Shown here: in pieces, positions 7,059 through 9,738 of the stretch
How positions within the stretch are numbered: the stretch's first letter is position 1
Layout of the letters: each line of letters begins with the position of its first letter
Source: an uncultured Clostridiaceae bacterium
GTDB lineage: Bacteria; Bacillota; Clostridia; Lachnospirales; Lachnospiraceae
Length of the DNA stretch: 9,738 bases
Direction of reading: 5' to 3'
Assembly (NCBI GenBank): GCA_902477765.1
Contig: CABSIM010000060.1
Coordinates: 1 to 9,738 of the forward strand
Made by a program: the position numbers and the translations under genes
Notes under the pieces: generated by a model
Databases searched by the model: none
What the model saw: the letters and a program-made list of their open reading frames with translations, nothing else
What the model was told of the DNA's origin: nothing

Positions 7059-8438
7059 TCAGACCAGATCAATCGTTTTCCGGTCGCTTTCTCTGACGCC
7101 GTTCTTTTTGGCCCGGTACATGCGGTAAGCCGCCACACACAGAAGAATCTGAGCCACAGAAGAAATCGGCGTTCCCAGACCAATATGAAACAGTGTGGTC
7201 CCGTCCATCCGGCTCATCAGAAAAACTGCTGGAATTCTCACGCAGAAGGCGCCGAAAACGCCCTGTACCATGACAAATACCGTATTTCCGCATCCATTGA
7301 AATATCCCACAAAGCAGAAAAGAACCGCTGTAAGCAGGCAGTCAATGGAATAGGCCTTCAGATACTCATGGGCACAGGCAATTACCTGCTGCTCGTTTGA
7401 AAAAAACGAAGAAAGGACAGAACCTCCGATAAAAGAGAGGGTGCCCATAACAGCCCCGGCGGCCAGTGCTGTTTTGATTCCGTAAAACAGCGCCTTTCTG
7501 GAGCGGTCAAATGCGCCTGCCCCGTTATTCTGCGCCACAAAGGCGGAAATGGACTGCATATAGGCAGAAGCCACCAGCATCAGGAACACACAGACCTTTT
7601 CCGCCACGCCTACGGCAGCCGATTCCATGACTCCCATGCCGTTTACGACCACCTGGATAAAAAGGAACGAAAACTGTACCAGCAGTTCCTGCAGAGCAAT
7701 GGGCACACCCACCAGAAGAATTTTTCTGACACAGGCTCTGTCAAACCGGATATACTGTTTTGAAAAAGCGAAAGGAAGTTTTTTCCTGCTGATCAGCCAG
7801 AGGGAACACATCACGCTGATGGCCTGCGCAGACACAGTGGCGATGGCTGCTCCGGCTGCCCCCATTCCCAGTCCGGCAACAAGAAGAAAATCCCCGAGAA
7901 TATTCACGGCACAGGCAATGGCCACTGTCATCAGAGGCGTTCTGGAATCACCGATTCCGCGGAAAATGGCTCCCATTACGTTGTAGGCAGTGATAAATAC
8001 GGTACCGATTCCGCAGATTTTCACATACGTGCTGGTCTGTGCAAATGCCTCCTGGGGGGCATGCATGAAACCTGTCAGCTCATCGCTGAAAGGGACCAGC
8101 AGAAGGGTCACGGCTGCTGCCAGGACAGAAAAGACAGCAATCCCTGTTCCCACACCTCTTCCGGCTTTCTCGCTGTTTCCCGAACCGATGCAGTCTCCCA
8201 CAAATACGGTCACTCCCACCGTCAGTCCGGTAATGACCATGGTGACCATATTAAGCAGCTGGCTTCCTGAGGCAACACCGGACTGTTCACAGGTACCGGC
8301 AAATTTCCCCACAATGATCAGGTCTGCAGCGCCGTACATGGCCTGCAGAAAAAGCGCCAGTAATACGGGAAATGCAAATGAAATGAGAGATCCCAAAATA
8401 TTTCCCTTAATCAGGCTCTGTTCTTTCTTCTGTTTCAT
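7059..8438 (-). CDS. MATE-family multidrug/Na+ (or H+) antiporter
   Basis: A 459-residue polytopic membrane protein of normal MATE length, with about twelve hydrophobic segments in two homologous halves (about 14-230 and 235-440). It starts with the family's GNILGSLISFAFPVLLALFLQAMYG pattern split over the first helix, then DLIIVGKFAG (39-48). RGIGDSRTP and ILGDFLLVAGLGMGAAGAAIAT mark the end of the first half, and VGVPIALQ opens the second. MATE pumps export cationic drugs and dyes or metabolites in exchange for Na+ or H+; the substrate here cannot be read from sequence. The ATG is preceded by AAGGAG with six-base spacing and overlaps the stop of a 48-codon upstream ORF. It is first in a two-gene unit with the APH/kinase fusion, behind an attenuator-like leader, which points to ligand- or drug-induced expression (inference). 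Confidence 0.93.
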   Translation of the reverse strand: MKQKKEQSLIKGNILGSLISFAFPVLLALFLQAMYGAADLIIVGKFAGTCEQSGVASGSQLLNMVTMVITGLTVGVTVFVGDCIGSGNSEKAGRGVGTGIAVFSVLAAAVTLLLVPFSDELTGFMHAPQEAFAQTSTYVKICGIGTVFITAYNVMGAIFRGIGDSRTPLMTVAIACAVNILGDFLLVAGLGMGAAGAAIATVSAQAISVMCSLWLISRKKLPFAFSKQYIRFDRACVRKILLVGVPIALQELLVQFSFLFIQVVVNGMGVMESAAVGVAEKVCVFLMLVASAYMQSISAFVAQNNGAGAFDRSRKALFYGIKTALAAGAVMGTLSFIGGSVLSSFFSNEQQVIACAHEYLKAYSIDCLLTAVLFCFVGYFNGCGNTVFVMVQGVFGAFCVRIPAVFLMSRMDGTTLFHIGLGTPISSVAQILLCVAAYRMYRAKKNGVRESDRKTIDLV

Positions 8439-8581
8439 CTTATGCTCCTTATTCCGTAAACGATGTTTTCGGTCTTTCCGCCCGGGGAACTCACAGTCAC
8501 CCTGCGCCGGAATTCCTGTTTTTCCTCCTTCTGCTGCAAAAAAACAGAGCCGGACAAGAAAGCAGGAATCTCACCTGCCAT
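8435..8581 (-). CDS. Candidate 48-residue leader ORF coupled to the MATE gene
   Basis: Opens with ATG at 8581 and reads MAGEIPAFLSGSVFLQ onward, ending in TGA that shares ATGA with the MATE start codon. The start lies inside the terminator stem-loop, and translation would run through the terminator and its U-run. The ribosome binding site is weak (GGAT before the ATG). It could be a translated leader that couples ribosome movement to terminator melting, or a chance open frame; a 48-codon open run alone is not rare. No homology is recognised. Confidence 0.25.
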   Translation of the reverse strand: MAGEIPAFLSGSVFLQQKEEKQEFRRRVTVSSPGGKTENIVYGIRSIR

Positions 8582-8593
8582 CTTATCCAGCTC
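8538..8593 (-). terminator. Leader (attenuator-type) terminator upstream of the MATE gene
   Basis: In minus-strand RNA, GAGCTGGATAAG (8582-8593) pairs over all 12 positions with CTTGTCCGGCTC (8547-8558), using two G-U wobbles. An inner hairpin GCAGG/CCTGC (8574-8578 with 8562-8566) lies within. Two bases after the stem comes a run of seven U (8538-8544). It lies about 100 nt before the MATE start and about 40 nt after the promoter start point, so it must be bypassed for the operon to be expressed. Confidence 0.82.
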
Positions 8594-8628
8594 GCAACTT
8601 CCAGAGTGTTGCTCACCCTCCGATGAAC
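8594..8628 (-). promoter_or_regulatory. Putative sensor portion of the MATE leader RNA (riboswitch candidate)
   Basis: Just 5' of the terminator, AGGGTG (8614-8619) pairs with CACTCT (8603-8608), with one G-U pair, around a five-base loop. GCAAC (8608-8612), mostly in that loop, is complementary to GTTGC (8594-8598), which gives an H-type pseudoknot abutting the terminator's 5' arm. Forming it could hinder the base of the terminator. Guanidine-IV (mepA-motif) riboswitches are known upstream of clostridial MATE genes and act by transcription termination; I cannot confirm the consensus from memory, so class identity is a guess. The rest of the leader (8439-8537) holds an orphan AAGGAGG at 8524-8530 and the true ribosome binding site. 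Confidence 0.5.
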
Positions 8629-8634
8629 GCCTGT

Positions 8635-8663
8635 ATTATATCACAGTTCTCTTTATCTGACAA
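8635..8663 (-). promoter_or_regulatory. Promoter of the MATE / APH-kinase operon
   Basis: On the minus strand TTGTCA (8658-8663) and TATAAT (8635-8640) are 17 bp apart, with TGA directly before the -10, giving an extended TGn element. Transcription should start near 8628, leaving a leader of roughly 190 nt. It is back to back with the lipoprotein promoter, with 33 bp between the two -35 boxes. Confidence 0.88.
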
Positions 8664-8682
8664 TGCCATAAACCCAGATGGG

Positions 8683-8696
8683 AACCGGAAACCGGA
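8683..8696. repeat. Tandem ACCGGA(A) repeat between the divergent promoters
   Basis: ACCGGAA and ACCGGAT stand in tandem, seven bases apart, in the short gap between the MATE and lipoprotein -35 boxes. The position would suit a regulator acting on one or both promoters, but the repeat is short and no cognate regulator gene is in the window. Confidence 0.25.
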
Positions 8697-8725
8697 TTGA
8701 CTTTTTCACTTTAAATCGGTATAAT
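8697..8725 (+). promoter_or_regulatory. Promoter of the lipoprotein gene
   Basis: TTGACT (8697-8702), a 17-bp spacer and a perfect TATAAT (8720-8725) give a near-consensus housekeeping promoter. It stands about 50 bp before the lipoprotein start codon, leaving a short leader. Confidence 0.9.
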
Positions 8726-8777
8726 TAACAGATACATGATTCCCAAAAAAGGACTGATTCTGAATGGAGGGGGATAT

Positions 8778-9437
8778 ATGAAAAAACTCAGAACCATGCT
8801 TCTCGGAACATTTCTGGTACTTTCTCTGACAGCCTGCGGCAGCAGCCAGACCGCCGGCACGCCGGCTGAAACATCCGCTGCAGCTTCATCTGAAACTTCG
8901 GAAGCGCCGCAGCAGGATTCCGGAAAAGAAACGGCATCCACCTGTCAGTTCGACTGCACGGAAGAAGAACAGGTGGTCGAAAATCTTGTTTTTGAAGAAG
9001 ATGTGACTGTCGGCGGTGAAAACGGCCAGATCACATTTGCAGGCTGTGAATTTAAAGGAGACTTGATTCTTACGGCAAACGAAGGGACCCGCGTGATTCT
9101 GGAAGATTCGTCTGTGGACGGCCAGTGTGTATTCCGGAATGAAACGAAAGAATCCAACATGGAATGGTCTTTCCCAAAATTCCTTGTGGATTCGCCGGTG
9201 GACATTGCCTGCACCGACTGTATCGGCTCCGTCATCGCCTTCGGCGACTTTGAGGTGACCTTTAACGGAGAATCCTATGCCATGAAAGATGCCACACTGT
9301 ACTTCGATCTGAATGATCCGGAAGCCGGATTCGTTCCCTATACCGGTCAGGAAGCCAGTTATTTCTGCGTGGCACAATGGTGGGAAAACGGAGAAAAAGT
9401 CCTGATGGTGGAATGTGAATACGATCCCAGTCTGTAG
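8778..9437 (+). CDS. Cysteine-rich putative lipoprotein of unknown function
   Basis: A 219-residue secreted protein. The start at 8778 is chosen because GGAGGGGG lies just upstream and because it yields a clean signal peptide (MKKLRTMLLGTFLVLSLTAC) ending in a lipobox LTAC with C20 as the lipidated residue; the frame also opens at 8736 without a good ribosome binding site. A Ser/Ala/Thr/Glu-rich linker (about 21-55) follows. The mature domain shows short alternating strands (for example VENLVFEEDVTV, GQITFAGCEF, GDLILTANEG, RVILEDSSVDG) at roughly even spacing, which suggests a small beta-solenoid. Eight further cysteines (C56, C60, C90, C117, C145, C148, C197, C213) could pair or bind a ligand. 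The C-terminus contains an aromatic VAQWWENGEK stretch. It is a monocistronic unit transcribed away from the MATE operon. No family is recognised; a surface-anchored binding role is only a guess. Confidence 0.85.
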   Translation: MKKLRTMLLGTFLVLSLTACGSSQTAGTPAETSAAASSETSEAPQQDSGKETASTCQFDCTEEEQVVENLVFEEDVTVGGENGQITFAGCEFKGDLILTANEGTRVILEDSSVDGQCVFRNETKESNMEWSFPKFLVDSPVDIACTDCIGSVIAFGDFEVTFNGESYAMKDATLYFDLNDPEAGFVPYTGQEASYFCVAQWWENGEKVLMVECEYDPSL

Positions 9438-9466
9438 GGATCGGAAGACTGCGTTTCCTGTACCGT

Positions 9467-9502
9467 AAAAAAGGGATGCTTTTGACCAGGCATCCCTTTT
9501 TT
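9467..9502 (+). terminator. Strong intrinsic terminator after the lipoprotein gene
   Basis: A perfect 13-bp inverted repeat (AAAAAAGGGATGC, 9467-9479, and its complement, 9490-9502) surrounds a 10-nt loop and ends in six T on the plus strand. Because it also begins with six A, it can act in both directions, ending transcription from the minus-strand frame at the right edge, whose stop codon abuts it at 9501. Confidence 0.92.
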
Positions 9503-9738
9503 AATACGATGTTTCATCTCTTATGTTTCCGCACTCCATATCAATAACTGCCGAAACCGTAATATAGTTCTCAATACGCTTATTGCGGAATTTATCTTCC
9601 TCGGTATCAAACACTATATGACGTGAAAAGTGCCTGAATCTGAGAATTTCTACAAGGTTTCTTTCCGCAGCAGAACAACCGTCTCGGAACTACTATCCTT
9701 TAACCCAAAAATCTCCTTATTCTCTTTCATCAACTCTA
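9501..9738 (-). pseudogene. Possible frameshifted 3' end of an unknown gene, cut by the window edge
   Basis: Two minus-strand frames overlap. Frame A is open from the window edge, with an ATG at 9730, and reads MKENKEIFGLKDSSSETVVL to a TAG at 9650-9652. Frame B is open from a TAG at 9690-9692 to a TAA at 9501-9503; it ends with a protein-like run including SRHIVFDTEEDKFRNKRIEN and YITVSAVIDMECGNIRDETS. Frame B has no start codon of its own and lies -1 relative to frame A, so one indel between about 9653 and 9689 would join them. No slippery heptamer is evident. The stretch looks AT-richer than its neighbours. The family is not recognised. It may instead be two unrelated short frames, or non-coding. 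Confidence 0.35.

Noticed and set aside
7024..7073. Inverted repeats (CTGGTCT/AGACCAG, GATCTG/CAGATC) between the MATE and kinase genes
   Set aside because: Short, no U-run, and partly inside coding sequence; not a terminator.
8524..8530. Strong orphan AAGGAGG in the MATE leader
   Set aside because: No start codon stands at suitable distance; likely chance, though it lies within the 48-codon frame.
8736..8777. ATG at 8736 as lipoprotein start
   Set aside because: It would bury the signal peptide; the ATG at 8778 has a strong SD and puts the lipobox at residue 20.

Overview
This window looks like chromosomal DNA from a Gram-positive anaerobe of the Clostridia, most likely Lachnospiraceae. 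That rests on strong AGGAGG-type ribosome binding sites, TTGACA/TATAAT promoters, a Firmicutes-type BirA operator, a clostridial-type biotin synthase and a short-linker lipoprotein. The assignment is inference from gene content and style, not a database match. No IS element, CRISPR array, rRNA or tRNA gene was seen.

Layout, left to right. (1) 1-1514, minus strand: most of an OLD-family ATPase with a TOPRIM nuclease domain, cut by the window edge. It has its own candidate promoter and a GC-rich hairpin in its leader. (2) 1649-5073, minus strand: a compact, overlapping biotin operon in the order bioY-bioB-bioD-bioA, covering uptake plus the last three synthesis steps. A good promoter sits upstream of bioY, and a textbook BirA-type operator (5134-5167) overlaps its -35 box, so excess biotin should shut off uptake and synthesis together. 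No bioF or pimelate gene is present here. (3) 5314-8438, minus strand: a MATE efflux pump followed by an unusual fusion of an aminoglycoside-phosphotransferase-like domain and a second, protein-kinase-like domain. They share a promoter at 8635-8663. Their approximately 190-nt leader carries a long-stem intrinsic terminator and an upstream hairpin/pseudoknot, which is the architecture of a riboswitch or attenuator. A factor-independent terminator follows the kinase. (4) 8697-9502, plus strand: a divergent, cysteine-rich lipoprotein of unknown function with a near-consensus promoter and a strong terminator. (5) 9503-9738: an AT-richer edge holding two overlapping minus-strand frames that look like the end of one frameshifted gene.

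The most interesting items are the attenuator-like leader in front of the MATE pump, including a 48-codon ORF crossing the terminator and stopping on the pump's start codon. Next are the APH/kinase fusion whose first domain has lost its metal-binding Asp, the BioB with Ser at a classical [2Fe-2S] ligand position, and the OLD ATPase with Tyr at the catalytic acidic position of Walker B.
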